64,000 nucleotides of DNA from Bordetella parapertussis (GTDB lineage Bacteria > Pseudomonadota > Gammaproteobacteria > Burkholderiales > SG8-41), in the NCBI GenBank assembly GCA_945861275.1, contig CAMATZ010000032.1:1-64000 (forward strand). The letters run 5' to 3'. Below, piece after piece: positions 33,009 to 43,140 of this stretch (positions within the stretch are counted from its first letter, which is position 1; each line of letters begins with the position of its first letter). Under the pieces are notes generated by a model that was given only the letters and a program-made list of their open reading frames with translations, was not told the DNA's origin and did no database searches. A program made the position numbers and the translations under genes.

Positions 33009-36000
33009 ATGAGCGTATCTGCTACCCCAAACCACCACCACGGCGGTTTTTTAAGGCGCCTGCTGCGACCGCTAATCGGGGACTTCCAGTGGCAGGCGCC
33101 GGGGTGGATGCGCGGCATCGGCAACGCGCTGGGATTTTGTGGCATCGCGTTCGCGAGCTGGGTGCGCGCGGACATGCGCCGCGCGGCGATTGCCGGCGCG
33201 GTGGGCATTGCGCTGATCGCGGGCGCCCTGGCGGGCAAGGTGTGGTACGACAAATTGCCCAAGCCGCTGGAAGTGACTTACGAGATTACCGTGCCGGAAC
33301 CGACACCGGTGGATCAACCCAACGCCAAGCCGGAACCGCTGGTGATCAAATTCAGCGAATCGGTTGCCACCCTCGCGGGCGTGGGCAAGGATGTCAGCAC
33401 CGGCATCGCCGTGGAACCGCGCATCGACGGCGTGTGGAAATGGGACGATGACCGCACACTGAGCCTGAAACCGAAAGCCGATTGGCCGGTGGGCACCGAG
33501 GTGGTGGTGACGCTGGCGAAAAAGGGACTCTTCGCCGAACAAATGCGGCTGAAGGATTATCAGGTGAAGTTTCGCACTGCGCCCTTTGTGGCGAAGATTG
33601 CCGAGGCGCAGTTTTATCAGGACCCGGCTGATCCCGCTTCGAAGAAAATTGTGGTGACGGTTAATTTCACGCATCCGGTCGATACCGCCGATTTCGAGAA
33701 GCGCATTGTGCTGCGCGAGGAAGGTAAGGATGGCGTGATTCTGGGCATCGGCGCGGATGACAAAAAATTCAAAGTGACCTATGACAAATTCAAGGTCAAT
33801 GCCACTATCCATTCCGAGCCGATGCCAATACCCGCGCAGCCGCTCAAGGTGGCGGTGAGTGTCGAGGCCGGCGCGCGCTCCTCGCGCGGCGGCGCCGGCA
33901 CCCTGGCGGCGGTCAAACAGTCGGTGACGGTGCCGGGGCTCTACAGTCTGGCGCTGCAGGGCATGGCGTTGACGCTGGCCGAGAACGAGCGTCTGGAACC
34001 CGATCGCCTCCTGATGCTCAATGTCTCCGCCGACACACATGAAAAAGAAGTCGCCGGCAAAGTGCGCGCATGGGTGCTGCCGATCCATCATCCCGCGAGC
34101 AAACCTGAAGAACGCAAAGGGCCTTTTAACTGGTCGAGCCCGTCGCAAATCGGCCCTGACATACTGTCGCAGTCCGAGCCGCTGAAGCTCGAGGTGGTGC
34201 CCGCCGAGCGCGAGCACGTGCAACAGCACGGCTTCAAGTACAGCGCCGATGCCGGGCGCTTTGTGTATGTGAAAGTCGAAAAAGGCATCAAGTCCTTTGG
34301 CGGCTATATGATGGAAAAGGAGCGCGACGGCATCCTGCGTGTGCAGCGTTATCCGCGCCAGCTACGTATCGCCTCGCAGGGTGCGCTGCTGGCGCTGTCG
34401 GGTGAGAAAAAACTTGCGGTGCTGGTGCGTGACGTCGAAGGTGTGCGCTACGACATTGGCAGATTGCTGCCGCAGCAATTGCAGCATCTGGTGACCATGT
34501 CCGACGGCGGATTTGCCAAGCCCAATTTCGACAAAGGCTTTGATGAAGACAATCTTGCCGAGCGCTACACGCAGGTGGAGGACATGCCGCCTTCGCAGCC
34601 GGGCAAGCCGAATTACCTCGCGCTTGATGTGGGAAAGTATCTGGACAGCGAAGGCGGCAAGCGCGGCATCTTTTTTGTCAAGGTTGAAAGTTACGACCCA
34701 CGCACTAAGCGCACCACGGGCGCCGTGGACAAGCGCCTGATTGTGGTTACCGATCTGGGCATGGTGGTGAAGCGCGCCATCGACGGCACGCAGGATGTGT
34801 TTGTGCAATCCATCGCCAGCGGTCAGCCTGTCACCGGCGTGGCCATTGAAGTGATGGGCCGCAATGGCCAGGTGATTGCGACACAAACGTCCGACACCGG
34901 CGGCCGCGCGCGCCTGCCGGACTTCGCGGGGTTTACGCGCGAAAAAGCGCCTGCGGTGTACGTGGCGCGCAAGGCGGGCGACACCTCATTTCTGCCCTAC
35001 GACCGCAGTGATCGCGTGATTGACTTTTCACGTTTTGATGTCGGCGGCGTCAACAGCAGCGCCGATGCGGGCAAGCTCTCGGCGTACTTGTTCTCCGACC
35101 GCGGCATTTACCGGCCGGGCGAAGAAATTCGCGTCGGCATGATCGTCAAGGCCACGGACTGGGCGACACGCATCGCGGGTGCGCCGCTCGAATACGAGCT
35201 GACCGATGCGCGCGGCCTGGTGCTGCGCAAGGACAAAATCAAACTCTCGAGCAGTGGATTCGAGGAAGTGCGCCACGCCACGCAGGATACTTCACCGACG
35301 GGCGATTACACCCTGTCGCTGTATATCGTGAAAGACGGCCAGCGTGACAGCCAGTTGGGATCGGTTGCTGTGAAGGTGCAGGAATTCATGCCCGATCGTT
35401 TGAAGATGAGCGCCCGCTTCACGCGCGAATCCGTCGAGGGCTGGGTGTCGCCGCAGGATTTGAAAGCGAATATCACGCTGCAAAATCTGTTTGGCACACC
35501 CGCAGAAGCGCGCCGTGTCACGGCGACCATGACGCTGCAACCCGCACTGCCCTCATTTCCCAAGTGGCGCGATTATCAGTTTCACGATCCGCAGTTCGCC
35601 AAAGAAGGATTTACCGAGCCGCTGGCCGAAACCAAGACCAACGACAAGGGTGAGGCTGAACTCGATCTGAATCTGGCGCGCTTCGCCAAGGCCACCTACC
35701 GCCTGCACGTGGTGGCGCAGGGCTTCGAGGCGGACGGCGGGCGCGGTGTGTCAGCGGAATCTGCGACACTGGTGTCGAGTATGCCGTTCCTGGTCGGCTA
35801 CAAAGCCGATGGCGATCTGAATTACGTGTCGCGCGCAGCCCAGCGCAGCGTGGAGCTGATCGCGATTGATCCTGCGGCGAAAAAGACCGACGCCAGGGAT
35901 TTAAAGCTGATACATATTGAGCGTAAATTCGTCTCGGTGCTGACCAAGCAGCCGAACAATACCTACAAATACGAATCGCGTGAAAAGCGCGTGCAACTGG

Positions 36001-38849
36001 AGGAAAAGCCGTTCACCATAGCTGCTGCCGGTTCGCGCGTGGCGCTGGCCACCGATGCGCCGGGCAGCTACGCCTACATCGTGCGCGATGCGCAAGGCCA
36101 GGATCTGGCGCGCGTGTCGTATGAGGTGGCGGGTGCAGCCAACCTCACGCGTTCGCTGGAGAAAAACGCCGAGCTGCAGGTGAAACTGAGCAAAAAGGAC
36201 TTCAGCCCCGGCGAGGATATTGAGTTGTCGATACAGGCGCCGTATGTGGGCGCCGGACTCATCACCATCGAACGCGAGCGCGTGTACACCCACACCTGGT
36301 TCACCACCAAGACCACGGCTTCGACGCAGAAGATCACGCTGCCCAGGGATTTCGAGGGTAACGGTTATGTGACGGTGACCTTCATTCGCGATGCGGGTTC
36401 AGACGAAATCTATTCAAGCCCGCTCGCCTATGGCGTGCAGCCATTCTCGGTGAATCTGGATCGCCGCAAGTTAAAGACCACGGTGAAAGTGCCCGATCTG
36501 GTGAAGCCGGGCGATACCATAAAGTTCAGGCACTCGACCAATCAGCCATCGCGCATAGTGGTGATTGCGGTGGATGAAGGCATCCTGCAGGTGGCGCGCT
36601 ACAAGACCGCGGATCCACTGGGCTTCTTCTTCCAGAAGCGCGCATTGGAGGTGCGCACCTTCCAGATACTGGATCTGATTTTGCCCGAGTTCAAGCGCTT
36701 TATGGCGGCGGCAGCGCCGGGCGGCGACGGTGACGGTGCGCTCGGCAAGCATCTGAATCCGTTCAAGCGCAAGGCCGACAAGCCGGTGGCGTACTGGTCA
36801 GGCATTATCGACAGCGGGCCGCAGGAGCGCGAACTCACGTGGCAGGTGCCGGAGACGTTCAATGGCACGCTGCGGGTGATGGCGGTGGCGGTAAACGAAG
36901 ATTCCATCGGCGTGTTCGAGAAGAAAACGCTTTCCCGTGGCGATTTTGTATTGTCACCGAACGCGCCGCTGACGGTGACGCCGGGCGACGAGTTCGACGT
37001 CAGTGTGGGTGTGGCGAATAACGTGCAGGGTTCCGGCGCGGAGGCGCAGATCGCGGTAGCGCTCACAGTGTCGCCGCATCTGGAAATCGTCGGCGCCGCC
37101 AGCAACACCCTGAAAATCGGCGAACTGCGCGAAGGCGTCACCAGCTTCAAGCTGCGCGTAAAAGATGAACTGGGTGCCGGCACGCTGAGTTTCAGCGCCA
37201 GCGGCATGAGCAAAAGTGCAAAGCTGGGTACCAGCATCAGCGTGCGTCCGGCGCAACCCTACATCACGCAACTGACTGCCGGCACGGTGCGTAACGGTAG
37301 TGCCGATGCTGCGGTCACGCGCAACCTGTATCCGCATTATCGCAAGCAGGAAGCGAGCATTTCATATGTACCGCTGGCGCTGGCGCATGGGCTCACCGCC
37401 TATCTGCAAGGATTTCAATATTCATGCACCGAGCAACTGGTGAGCATGGGCCTGCCCGCGCTGATACTCGGCAACCGGCCAGAGTTCGGCTACGTGAAAG
37501 CGAAGGATTACAAAACACTCGACGATTTGATTCAGGTGCTGCGCGCGCGTCAAAACGGCGAGGGCGCGTTCGGCTTGTGGGCAGCGAACGCGCATGTGGT
37601 GGATACCGTGTCGGTGTATGCGATGCACTTTTTGCTCGAAGCGCGCGAGCGCGGGCGCAGTGTGCCGGCAGACATAATTGTTAATGGAAACAATTACTTA
37701 CGCTCAGTCGCCAGTGGCGATGGCGGCACGCTCACGCAGGAACGCACGCGCGCTTATGCGATTTATTTGCTGACGCGCCAAGGCATAGTCACCACCAATT
37801 TTGTGGCGGCAGTGCAGAAGCGGCTGGAAGCGAGTCACGCGAAAACGTACGCGCAGGACATCGCAACGGCATACCTTGCCGCGAGTTATCAACTGATGAA
37901 ACAGCAGCGGCTCGCGGATCAGTTGATTGCGGGTGCCGGTTTTGGCACGCCGGTTTCATTGACGGATGCGTACTCCGATCCGCTGTCGCGTGATGCGCAG
38001 CTGTTGTATTTGCTGGCGCGCCATTTCCCGGAACGCCTGGCGAACATCAAACCCGAGGCGCTCAATGGCATGGTGAAGGAAATCGCCGGCGGCGGTTACA
38101 ACACGCATTCGTCGGGGCGCACCATCCTTGCGTTTGACGCCTTCGCCAGCGCCGCGGAAAAATTGCCGCCGGGCACACTGGCGGTGAGCGAAACGCTGCG
38201 CAGCAACAGCGCGCGTCCGCTGCCGTTGCCGCCGGGCTTGATACCGCGCGCGAGTTTTTCGGTGGATGCGGCGAAACTGCAATTCTCCAACAAGAATGAT
38301 CTGCCGGCGTACTACGTGGTCGAACAGACCGGCTTTGATCGCACGCTGCCTGCGACCGAAATCAAGAACGGTTTCGAGATCCTGCGCGAATATGTCGACG
38401 CCAAGGGTAATCTGGTCAAATCCGTGAAGGTCGGCGACGAGATCGAAGTGCGGCTCAAGTTCCGCGCTATTAACCGCGAGGCGATTGACAATGCGGCGCT
38501 GGTTGACTTGTTGCCGGGAGGTTTCGATCTGGTGTTGAACGCTGCCCCGGCGCCGCCGAAGGAAGGCGAGGCGGAGCCGCGCGAAGGCCGTGGCGAAAAT
38601 GAAAACCAAAAGTGGCGCGCGCCCATTGGCACGCAGCGCTCGACCTGGCAACCCGACTACGCCGATCTGCGTGAAGACCGCGTGGTGCTCTACGGCATGG
38701 TGAGCAAGGATTTTCAGGAGTTCGCCTACCGCATCAAGGCCACCAACACCGGCACCTTCGTGGTGCCCCCGGCGTACGGCGAATCGATGTATGACCGCAG
38801 TGTGCAGGCGCGGTCGTTGGGTGGGAAGATTGTGGTGGAGAAGCGGTGA
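33009..38849 (+). CDS. Bacterial alpha-2-macroglobulin family protein (thioester type)
   Basis: A giant 1946-residue protein with one N-terminal TM anchor (about residues 58-78, RRAAIAGAVGIALIAGALAG) rather than a lipobox. Many beta-sandwich MG domains follow, including YLFSDRGIYRPGEEIRVGMIVK and a bait-region-like middle. A thioester motif C1473-T-E-Q1476 (YSCTEQLVSMGLP, TGC at 37425) is present, so it can trap proteases covalently. The C-terminus has an alpha-6-toroid region and a final receptor-like beta domain. It is periplasmic. The pbpC gene follows, as in E. coli yfhM-pbpC, where the pair guards the envelope against proteases and repairs peptidoglycan. Confidence 0.93.
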   Translation: MSVSATPNHHHGGFLRRLLRPLIGDFQWQAPGWMRGIGNALGFCGIAFASWVRADMRRAAIAGAVGIALIAGALAGKVWYDKLPKPLEVTYEITVPEPTPVDQPNAKPEPLVIKFSESVATLAGVGKDVSTGIAVEPRIDGVWKWDDDRTLSLKPKADWPVGTEVVVTLAKKGLFAEQMRLKDYQVKFRTAPFVAKIAEAQFYQDPADPASKKIVVTVNFTHPVDTADFEKRIVLREEGKDGVILGIGADDKKFKVTYDKFKVNATIHSEPMPIPAQPLKVAVSVEAGARSSRGGAGTLAAVKQSVTVPGLYSLALQGMALTLAENERLEPDRLLMLNVSADTHEKEVAGKVRAWVLPIHHPASKPEERKGPFNWSSPSQIGPDILSQSEPLKLEVVPAEREHVQQHGFKYSADAGRFVYVKVEKGIKSFGGYMMEKERDGILRVQRYPRQLRIASQGALLALSGEKKLAVLVRDVEGVRYDIGRLLPQQLQHLVTMSDGGFAKPNFDKGFDEDNLAERYTQVEDMPPSQPGKPNYLALDVGKYLDSEGGKRGIFFVKVESYDPRTKRTTGAVDKRLIVVTDLGMVVKRAIDGTQDVFVQSIASGQPVTGVAIEVMGRNGQVIATQTSDTGGRARLPDFAGFTREKAPAVYVARKAGDTSFLPYDRSDRVIDFSRFDVGGVNSSADAGKLSAYLFSDRGIYRPGEEIRVGMIVKATDWATRIAGAPLEYELTDARGLVLRKDKIKLSSSGFEEVRHATQDTSPTGDYTLSLYIVKDGQRDSQLGSVAVKVQEFMPDRLKMSARFTRESVEGWVSPQDLKANITLQNLFGTPAEARRVTATMTLQPALPSFPKWRDYQFHDPQFAKEGFTEPLAETKTNDKGEAELDLNLARFAKATYRLHVVAQGFEADGGRGVSAESATLVSSMPFLVGYKADGDLNYVSRAAQRSVELIAIDPAAKKTDARDLKLIHIERKFVSVLTKQPNNTYKYESREKRVQLEEKPFTIAAAGSRVALATDAPGSYAYIVRDAQGQDLARVSYEVAGAANLTRSLEKNAELQVKLSKKDFSPGEDIELSIQAPYVGAGLITIERERVYTHTWFTTKTTASTQKITLPRDFEGNGYVTVTFIRDAGSDEIYSSPLAYGVQPFSVNLDRRKLKTTVKVPDLVKPGDTIKFRHSTNQPSRIVVIAVDEGILQVARYKTADPLGFFFQKRALEVRTFQILDLILPEFKRFMAAAAPGGDGDGALGKHLNPFKRKADKPVAYWSGIIDSGPQERELTWQVPETFNGTLRVMAVAVNEDSIGVFEKKTLSRGDFVLSPNAPLTVTPGDEFDVSVGVANNVQGSGAEAQIAVALTVSPHLEIVGAASNTLKIGELREGVTSFKLRVKDELGAGTLSFSASGMSKSAKLGTSISVRPAQPYITQLTAGTVRNGSADAAVTRNLYPHYRKQEASISYVPLALAHGLTAYLQGFQYSCTEQLVSMGLPALILGNRPEFGYVKAKDYKTLDDLIQVLRARQNGEGAFGLWAANAHVVDTVSVYAMHFLLEARERGRSVPADIIVNGNNYLRSVASGDGGTLTQERTRAYAIYLLTRQGIVTTNFVAAVQKRLEASHAKTYAQDIATAYLAASYQLMKQQRLADQLIAGAGFGTPVSLTDAYSDPLSRDAQLLYLLARHFPERLANIKPEALNGMVKEIAGGGYNTHSSGRTILAFDAFASAAEKLPPGTLAVSETLRSNSARPLPLPPGLIPRASFSVDAAKLQFSNKNDLPAYYVVEQTGFDRTLPATEIKNGFEILREYVDAKGNLVKSVKVGDEIEVRLKFRAINREAIDNAALVDLLPGGFDLVLNAAPAPPKEGEAEPREGRGENENQKWRAPIGTQRSTWQPDYADLREDRVVLYGMVSKDFQEFAYRIKATNTGTFVVPPAYGESMYDRSVQARSLGGKIVVEKR

Positions 38850-38866
38850 TGGGGCTGCGAAGAGTG

Positions 38867-38934
38867 AAGGGTGAATGGTGAATGGTTTACGGCGTGAACA
38901 AGTGAACGGGTGAACGGGTGAACAAGGGAGCGCC
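38867..38934. repeat. GTGAA-rich tandem tract
   Basis: A run of GTGAA-containing units (GTGAAGG, GTGAATG, GTGAACGGG and so on) lies between the macroglobulin stop and the pbpC start. It is similar in composition to the inverted repeat at 19365. Confidence 0.6.
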
Positions 38935-41446
38935 GCGAGGTAAGCTCCTTCCCCTTCAGGGGGAAGGTTGGGATGGGGGTGGGGTACTGCTGCGCGTGAT
39001 AGCTGCCGTGTTTTTAGTGTGCGTGCTCGCAGCAATCACCATCCGCCTCTACCCCAAACCCCCGCTATCCACCCGCTACACCTCGTCCGTCGCCGTTTAC
39101 GACGCGCGCGGCCAACTGCTGCGCCTCACCCTCGCCAAAGATGATCGTTACCGCTTGTGGCTGCCGCTGGATTCGATTTCGCCCGAAATCATCGAGGCCT
39201 TTCTGTTGCAGGAAGACCGCTGGTTTTATCGCCACTTCGGGGTAAATCCGCTGGCGCTGGCGCGCGGCGGCTGGCGCACTTATGTCGCGGGCGAGCCACG
39301 GCAGGGCGGATCGACCATCACCATGCAGCTTGCGCGCATGATGGAGCGCAATTCGTCGCGCAGCCTTCATGGCAAGGTCAAGCAGATTGCGCGGGCGCTG
39401 ATGCTGGAGGCGATGTATTCCAAGCGCGACATACTCGAGGCGTATCTCAATCTCGTGCCCTACGGCGCCAATATCGAGGGCGTGGGCGCGGCGAGTCTGA
39501 TTCACTTTGGCAAGTCGACCCAAGCGTTGTCGCTGCCGGAAACGCTGACGCTGGCGGTGATTCCACAGGCGCCGTCAAAACGCACACTGATTCGCGCGCA
39601 GGAACGCGCGGACGGCGCATCGCTGAGCGGCGCGCGGCTACGGCTGTTTGCTCGCTGGCTGGCGCAGCATCCGCCGGCGGCAGCGCAGGCCGGGTTGATG
39701 AAACTGGCGCTTAACCTGCGCACCGCCAACCAGTTGCCGTTTCAGGCGCCGCATGCAGTGAATCATCTGCTGGCGCGCCATAATTTCGATAGCGGCGCAT
39801 CGCGTGAAATCCACGCCACGCTGGATCTGCGATTGCAGCGCACGCTGGAGCGACAGATACATCGCTATGTCGAACGCCAGCGCCGCATTGGTATCGAGAA
39901 CGCCACGGCGATGCTGGTGGACTATCGCACGATGGAGGTCAAGGCCGTAGTCGGCTCGGCGGGTTTTCACAACGCGGCGATCAGCGGGCAGGTTAACGGC
40001 ACGCTCGCCAAACGCTCGCCGGGATCAACCCTGAAGCCCTTCATTTATGCGCTGGCGATGGATCAGGGCCTGATTCATCCGTTGTCGGTGTTGAAAGACG
40101 CGCCCGTGGCGTTCGGCCCGTTTAGTCCGGAAAATTTTGATGGAAATTTTATCGGGCCGGTCACAGCGCGCGATGCCTTGATACGCAGCCGCAACGTGCC
40201 CGCGGTGGGCCTCGCGGCGAAACTGTCGCAACCGTCGCTGTATGATTTTTTGAAACGCGCCGGTGTTTCACGCATGGCGAGCGAAAAGCATTATGGCCTG
40301 GCGCTGGCGCTGGGCGGTGGTGATGTAAGCATGGAAGAACTCGTCACGATGTATGGTGTGTTGGCGAATCGGGGTGTATTAAAACCTTTGCACTATCGTA
40401 CCAGTGGGAAACAGGGTGTCTTCCCTCTCCCCTCGGGACAAGGGAACACTTGGAGCGCAGCAGAGGGATTGAGGGTGAGGGAAGGTATCAGCACGGCACC
40501 CGGCGACATCAATCATGAAACGTTCACTAACGAAGGCGTGCGCCTGATTTCCGAGGAAGCAAGTTTCATGACGCTCGACATCCTGCGCGGCAACCCGCGG
40601 CCCGAGGGCACGATTGCGGGCACGCGCGCATCAATCCCGGTGGCGTGGAAGACCGGCACCTCGTGGGGTTTTCGCGACGCGTGGTCGGCGGGAGTGTTCG
40701 GGCCCTATGTGCTGGCGGTGTGGATCGGCCGCTTCGATGGTGAAGGCAACCCGGCGTATGTCGGGGTGCAGGCGGCAGCACCCTTGTTCTTTCAGATCGT
40801 CGATGCCATTGCCGCCGAAGATCGCGGGCTGATCGAACCGGTGTTCCGCAATCCGCCGAATCTTGCACGCGTCGAAGTGTGCGCCGCGTCCGGCGACCTG
40901 CCCAACCTGCATTGCCCGATGAAGGCAACCACGTGGTTTGTGCCGGGCAAATCACCGATACGCGTGAGTGACGTGCATCGCGCGGTGATGATCGATACCC
41001 GCAGCGGCCGTGTGGCCTGTCCGCCATATGAGCAGGCGCGCGTGCAGCAAGTGGTTTACGAGTACTGGCCGTCGGACCTGATGCGCCTGTTCACACAAGC
41101 CGGTGTGCCGCGCCGCGTGCCGCCCACCGGCGACTGCGGCAATGCCACAGGAGTTGGCGCCGTTGCCGAAGGTGGCACGCCACCGGCGATCAGCGCACCG
41201 GCGCGTGGCGCTGCCTACGTGATGCGCGCCTCGCAACCCGAGCGCAACGTGGTGCCGTTGGCTGCCATTGCCGAAGGCGGCGTCAATACACTTTACTGGT
41301 TTGCCAACGACAGCTTCATTACCGCCGGCCGCCCCGGCATCGCACTGCCGTGGAAGCCCACGCAGCCGGGACGCTATCTGCTGCGTGTGGTGGATGAGCA
41401 TGGGCGCGCGGATTCGCGTGAGGTGGTGGTGACGGCGGCGCCGTAA
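38918..41446 (+). CDS. pbpC: Penicillin-binding protein 1C, bifunctional glycosyltransferase/transpeptidase
   Basis: An 842-residue peptidoglycan synthase. A TM anchor (RVIAAVFLVCVLAAITIRLY, about residues 26-45) is followed by the GT51 domain (EDRWFYRHFGV and GGSTITMQLARMM), then the transpeptidase domain with SPGSTLKPF (SxxK), RSRNVP (SxN) and KTGTSWGF, and the BiPBP C-terminal domain that is typical of PBP1C. Two dispersed repeats lie inside the frame: residues 9-22 (KLLPLQGEGWDGGG) and the stretch encoded at 40421-40483 in the transpeptidase domain. The true start may be a later GTG if the first repeat is 5' leader. It is paired with the alpha-2-macroglobulin gene. Confidence 0.92.
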   Translation: MNKGAPRGKLLPLQGEGWDGGGVLLRVIAAVFLVCVLAAITIRLYPKPPLSTRYTSSVAVYDARGQLLRLTLAKDDRYRLWLPLDSISPEIIEAFLLQEDRWFYRHFGVNPLALARGGWRTYVAGEPRQGGSTITMQLARMMERNSSRSLHGKVKQIARALMLEAMYSKRDILEAYLNLVPYGANIEGVGAASLIHFGKSTQALSLPETLTLAVIPQAPSKRTLIRAQERADGASLSGARLRLFARWLAQHPPAAAQAGLMKLALNLRTANQLPFQAPHAVNHLLARHNFDSGASREIHATLDLRLQRTLERQIHRYVERQRRIGIENATAMLVDYRTMEVKAVVGSAGFHNAAISGQVNGTLAKRSPGSTLKPFIYALAMDQGLIHPLSVLKDAPVAFGPFSPENFDGNFIGPVTARDALIRSRNVPAVGLAAKLSQPSLYDFLKRAGVSRMASEKHYGLALALGGGDVSMEELVTMYGVLANRGVLKPLHYRTSGKQGVFPLPSGQGNTWSAAEGLRVREGISTAPGDINHETFTNEGVRLISEEASFMTLDILRGNPRPEGTIAGTRASIPVAWKTGTSWGFRDAWSAGVFGPYVLAVWIGRFDGEGNPAYVGVQAAAPLFFQIVDAIAAEDRGLIEPVFRNPPNLARVEVCAASGDLPNLHCPMKATTWFVPGKSPIRVSDVHRAVMIDTRSGRVACPPYEQARVQQVVYEYWPSDLMRLFTQAGVPRRVPPTGDCGNATGVGAVAEGGTPPAISAPARGAAYVMRASQPERNVVPLAAIAEGGVNTLYWFANDSFITAGRPGIALPWKPTQPGRYLLRVVDEHGRADSREVVVTAAP
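38947..38986. repeat. Dispersed repeat at pbpC start, CCTTCCCC...GGGGGAAGG type
   Basis: CCTTCCCC (38948-38955) pairs with GGGGAAGG (38961-38968) and is followed by TTGGGATGGGGGTGGGG. This is the well-known interspersed C-rich hairpin repeat. It is read through as part of pbpC. Confidence 0.75.
40421..40483. repeat. Dispersed repeat inside the pbpC transpeptidase domain
   Basis: TTCCCTCTCCCCT at the left is mirrored by GAGGGTGAGGGAA at the right, with GGGACAAGGGAA and AGAGGGAT in between. This is the CCCTCTCCC...GGGTGAGGG class of repeat. The frame stays open, adding about 20 residues (PLPSGQGNTWSAAEGLRVRE). Confidence 0.75.
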
Positions 41447-41556
41447 AATATAAACAAGTAGATACCGTTATTTATCGCATTTCACGTAACGGGCATTGCC
41501 TTTGACTATTGCCAACCATTGGCATGGTCATATGCATACACCTTTCCGAGGTTCAT

Positions 41557-41808
41557 ATGAACACTAAAACCGAAAGAATCACATTGCTATGCAGCCGCGC
41601 CTTCAAGGCGTTACTGGCAAAGGAGTCACGTAAGGAAGGCATCAGCGTATCCGAGTTGGTGCGCCGGCGTTGCGAGCGTGCGCCGACCGAGGATGAGCGC
41701 GTGCTGTTGGCGCTGACGCAAGAACTGCATAAGTCGACCGCCGAGGCGCGCCGCGCGCTGAATGAGGGATTAGCCGCGGCCCGCTATGTGCTTGGTAAGT
41801 CGGCGTAA
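41557..41808 (+). CDS. Small ribbon-helix-helix-like protein
   Basis: An 83-residue protein starting at ATG 41557 (MNTKTERITLLCSRAFKALLAKESRKEGISVSELVRRRCERAP). The 'ERITLLCS' strand followed by two helices, with GISVSELVRRR as helix B, fits the Arc/CopG RHH fold, and the rest is an alpha-helical tail. It could be a lone transcriptional regulator or an orphan antitoxin; no toxin lies next to it. An upstream start at 41509 is less likely. Confidence 0.7.
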   Translation: MNTKTERITLLCSRAFKALLAKESRKEGISVSELVRRRCERAPTEDERVLLALTQELHKSTAEARRALNEGLAAARYVLGKSA

Positions 41809-42038
41809 GGCACAATCCTATTACGCCGCAAGGTTCGCAATAGCGCGTAGGATGCAATGCTATCGTGGCACGGTCCTGCCATTTCAGTCCCGCATCCGAA
41901 AATCGCACGCACACGGTAAACGTCTTGCACCGGTACAAACGTCTAATCGCGGTAACCCTGTTTTTTGACTATCTGGCGAGAGCGCTGAAAATACTTTAGT
42001 GTGCGGGACTGACTGACTCGACCATACGGAGTGGCATC

Positions 42039-42899
42039 ATGCAACTCAACGCAATATTTCCGACGCGCGATATCGGCACCGATCCGGCCAAAATTCGCGA
42101 CTGGGCGCAGGCAGCGGAGGATCTCGGCTATGCCTATATCGAAGTGCCCGATCACGTGTTCGGGGCCACCGCAAGGGAGGGTTGGACTCCGGTTTACAAC
42201 GAACGGGATCCCTTCCACGAAACCTTCGTGATACTGGGCTTTCTTGCCGCGGTCACCCGGCGCATCCGGCTGTCGAGCGGCATTCTCATTTCACCGCAGC
42301 GGCAAACCGGGCTCATCGCCAAGCAGGCGGCCGAGGTTGATCTGCTGAGCGGTGGCCGCCTCAGGCTCGGCATCGGCGTTGGCTGGAACCATGTCGAATA
42401 TGAGGCGCTCGGCACCGACTGGAAAACGCGAGGCGCACGGCAGGCGGAACAGATCGAGGTGTTGCGCCGGCTGTGGTCCGGGGAGGTGGTCAACTATGAA
42501 GGCCGCTTTCATCATCTAAAAGGGGTCAACATCGTGCCGCCACCGGTGCAGCGGCCGATTCCGATTTGGCTGGGCGGCTCATCGGATGCTGTGGTGAAAC
42601 GCGCGGCGCGGCTTGCCGATGGCTGGATGCCGATCCTCGCGCCGGATGCGCAGGCTGAGCAGAAGCTCGCCATGTTGCGCGCGGAAATCAGCAGTCATGG
42701 CCGCGACCCGGCGAAGTTTGGCATTGAGGGCTGGCTGCGCATGCATGACGCAGACCCGCAACAGTGGGCCGCAGCAGCTGACGGCTGGCGCCGGCTCGGC
42801 GCCGACCTAGTGATGCTTTATCCGATGTATCGCATGCCGAAGTTCGAGGATCAGATTGAAACCCTGCGCCGGTTCAAGGAAGTGGCGGGCGGGTCGTAG
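42039..42899 (+). CDS. LLM-class flavin/F420-dependent oxidoreductase
   Basis: A 286-residue luciferase-like TIM-barrel enzyme: 'DWAQAAEDLGYAYIEVPDHVFG', FVILGFLAAVTRRIRLSSGILISPQRQTGLIAKQAAEVDLLSGGRLRLGIGVGWNHVEYEALG, and 'PIPIWLGGSSDAVVKRAARLADGWMP'. The SGGRLRLGIGVGW segment is typical of the TIGR03619-like group. Monooxygenase or dehydrogenase activity on an unknown substrate. CGGAG lies upstream of the ATG. It stands alone. Confidence 0.9.
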   Translation: MQLNAIFPTRDIGTDPAKIRDWAQAAEDLGYAYIEVPDHVFGATAREGWTPVYNERDPFHETFVILGFLAAVTRRIRLSSGILISPQRQTGLIAKQAAEVDLLSGGRLRLGIGVGWNHVEYEALGTDWKTRGARQAEQIEVLRRLWSGEVVNYEGRFHHLKGVNIVPPPVQRPIPIWLGGSSDAVVKRAARLADGWMPILAPDAQAEQKLAMLRAEISSHGRDPAKFGIEGWLRMHDADPQQWAAAADGWRRLGADLVMLYPMYRMPKFEDQIETLRRFKEVAGGS

Positions 42900-43140
42900 C
42901 GGCGGAAAATCGAAAGGCCGTGCTGAGGTACGGCGAGACCACGGGTGCGGGAATCCGGTGTCGCCGCGGGCGATGTAAAAGTTTGTAACAGCAGGTCATC
43001 GGATAATCCCGAATGCGTTATCCTACGTAGACTTGGGTATTCCGGCGGGCGCTACCTGCGTTAAACCCTTAGCGTCCAGACAAGGGCCCTATAGCACGCC
43101 CTGTCCAATGCCGTATCCTTAACCAACTATTCAGAATCCG

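Noticed and set aside
37681..37712. Further copy of the AT-rich motif inside the alpha-2-macroglobulin gene
   Set aside because: GGAAACAATTACTTAC resembles it, but it encodes ordinary protein and lacks the A-tract, so it is probably coincidental.
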